Assembly: GCA_027382625.1 (NCBI GenBank)
Contig: JAJKFJ010022191.1
Location: 1 to 60,978, forward strand
Source: Tetmemena sp. SeJ-2015
Taxonomy: Eukaryota > Ciliophora > Spirotrichea > Sporadotrichida > Oxytrichidae
Reading direction: 5' to 3'
Length of the DNA stretch: 60,978 bases
Below the pieces are notes generated by a model. It was not told the origin of the DNA. It searched no databases and was given only the letters and a program-made list of their open reading frames with translations. Each line of letters begins with the position of its first letter. The first letter of the stretch is position 1. The translations under genes were made by a program, and so were the position numbers. Of the stretch, positions 60,100 to 60,978 are shown one piece after another.

Positions 60100-60116
60100 C
60101 AAAACCCCAAAACCCC
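60100..60116. repeat. C4A4 telomere-type repeat at transposon end
   Basis: C followed by two AAAACCCC units (17 bp). The only place in the window where two adjacent telomere-type units occur. Confidence 0.93.
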
Positions 60117-60719
60117 ATAATATGATAAAAAAAGTGAAAATAAATTGTGTATAATTAAAAAAATAAAAATTGCTAAATTTTCCCCAAAAAAATTAAAAAC
60201 TTTAAAGGGAAAGGTGCCCTTTACGTCTGTCTCATATTTCTGAATTTTTTACCTTTAAGTGTTCCCCCTATCTAGATAAGGTGTTGGTTTCATGGTTGCT
60301 TTATATTACTCTCTAACTTTTCAAAGGTTCTGATACTTGTTATCTTTCAAATTTTTGTTTCGAAAAATTTTTTTGATAAAATTTATTTCACACTTTGTAT
60401 TTCCTTTTGGTTTATATCGAATTCAAGTATGATTTCAATAAGACCCAAAGTCCCCCTGACTAACCGTTGAGCCAAATCTTCTCTTTTGGGAAGTAGGAGT
60501 TCCCTTTCAATTTTAATTTTTCCCTTTTTACAACTCTGTTAAGTCTATGACAGTTGCTCTGACTGGTTCAAAGTTTTATTCATGATGTTTCTGGCTTGAG
60601 ATCCTGTGACGAACCCCAATCATGCAACTCCATCACCCTTAAAGAGGTCAGTGAGAATAGCAGTAAGCTAGTACTTGTTTTCGCCTCGTCCCGGAAATTC
60701 TCTTTGTGTGATTCCCCTT

Positions 60720-60978
60720 AGGGAAAGGGGAAAGGGGATGTAATCTTTATCGATAAAACACCAGCAAAAAAGAAGAACGTATTGTTAAGTTTTTGTCCCC
60801 CCTTCTCTCAACACGTCAGTTCGTTCGCGAACTCAAGACCCTCTCTTCTTCTTTACAAGGTATTCGTAAGGAAAATCTTTTAAAAATACTCTTCTTGTAT
60901 GATGGGTTTCTTCGTTCGATCAGCAAGGTGGAGGAAATTTTGAACAAACTCCTCCAAAGTTAAAAAATCTCAAACATG
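60720..60978 (+). CDS. Possible partial ORF of the TBE-like element
   Basis: Frame SKKEERIVKFLSPLLSTRQF continues through RELKTLSSSLQGIRKENLLK and ends open at the window edge. It is helical and leucine-rich. The opposite strand has an open frame over the same bases, so orientation is uncertain. Confidence 0.35.

Larger units (their letters stand above)
60100..60978. mobile_element. TBE-like telomere-bearing transposon, left end (partial)
   Basis: Begins with 17 bp of C4A4 repeats directly after an ATT inside the ammonium transporter copy 2 coding sequence. Known Oxytricha TBE elements end in exactly such a telomere-type stretch within a longer inverted terminal repeat and duplicate a 3-bp ANT target; both fit. 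The next 70-80 bases are AT-rich (probable rest of the terminal repeat), then composition changes to C/T-rich DNA unlike the host genes. Towards the right edge a frame is open to the end (RQFVRELKTLSSSLQGIRKE, LYDGFLRSISKVEEILNKLL), although a minus-strand frame is open there too. No transposase motif is visible in this short part; the right end lies outside the window. Confidence 0.78.

Noticed and set aside
1..60978. Macronuclear origin with ordinary long chromosomes
   Set aside because: Frame-breaking inserts with flanking direct repeats in highly conserved genes, a gene inside another gene's insert, and a TBE-like end all fit germline DNA instead.
1..60978. tRNA, rRNA or CRISPR arrays
   Set aside because: No cloverleaf-like stretch with A/B boxes, rRNA core sequence or spaced direct repeats could be supported by eye.

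Overview
This window is ciliate DNA and reads best as germline (micronuclear) DNA of a stichotrich such as Oxytricha or a close relative. Four things point there. (1) UAA and UAG read as glutamine throughout conserved proteins and only UGA stops. (2) Most genes are cut by short AT-rich inserts that do not follow GT-AG rules. Each lies between two copies of a 2-10 bp direct repeat, and removing the insert plus one repeat restores a conserved reading frame: internal eliminated sequences (IESs) with pointers. (3) True GT-AG introns (about 27-138 nt) coexist with the IESs. (4) At 60100 a 17-bp C4A4 telomere-type repeat starts right after an ATT in the middle of a gene, which is how the telomere-bearing (TBE) transposons of Oxytricha begin.

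Layout: V-ATPase subunit A (1-1438, -, cut by the left edge); HECT ubiquitin ligase (1989-4800, +); C2H2 zinc-finger protein (5001-6695, -); small coiled-coil protein (6822-7717, +); ribosomal stalk P2 (8060-8613, +); CDP-alcohol phosphotransferase (9072-10518, +); large coiled-coil protein (10822-15300, +); unknown protein (about 15391-16960, -); MATE exporter (17127-19017, +); three tandem family-2 glycosyltransferase copies, the first broken (19784-25540, +); long coiled-coil/LRR protein (25783-30068, -); MMADHC/cblD homologue (30283-31018, +); Q/N-rich coiled-coil protein (31271-34042, -); lipin (34210-37738, -); E(z)-type SET methyltransferase (37910-40592, -); eIF4E of the 4EHP type (40820-44973, +), split by a 3.1-kb insert carrying at least two other genes; PP4 regulatory subunit 1 (45150-48823, -); a small ORF; an RA-PH adaptor (49225-50824, +); a membrane protein; a coiled-coil protein; a small coiled-coil protein; an ammonium transporter (56183-58601, +); and a second ammonium transporter copy (59831-60099) cut by the TBE-like element, which runs off the right edge.

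The genes do not form one pathway. They are a housekeeping and signalling mix, closely spaced on both strands, as expected of a stretch whose genes end up on separate gene-sized macronuclear chromosomes. The strongest observations are the nested ('Russian doll') arrangement inside the eIF4E gene, with a 10-bp pointer at each edge of the 3.1-kb insert, and the TBE-like insertion in the second ammonium transporter. Many exon and IES borders were read by eye from frame restoration and family similarity; where a border was not found the entry says so.
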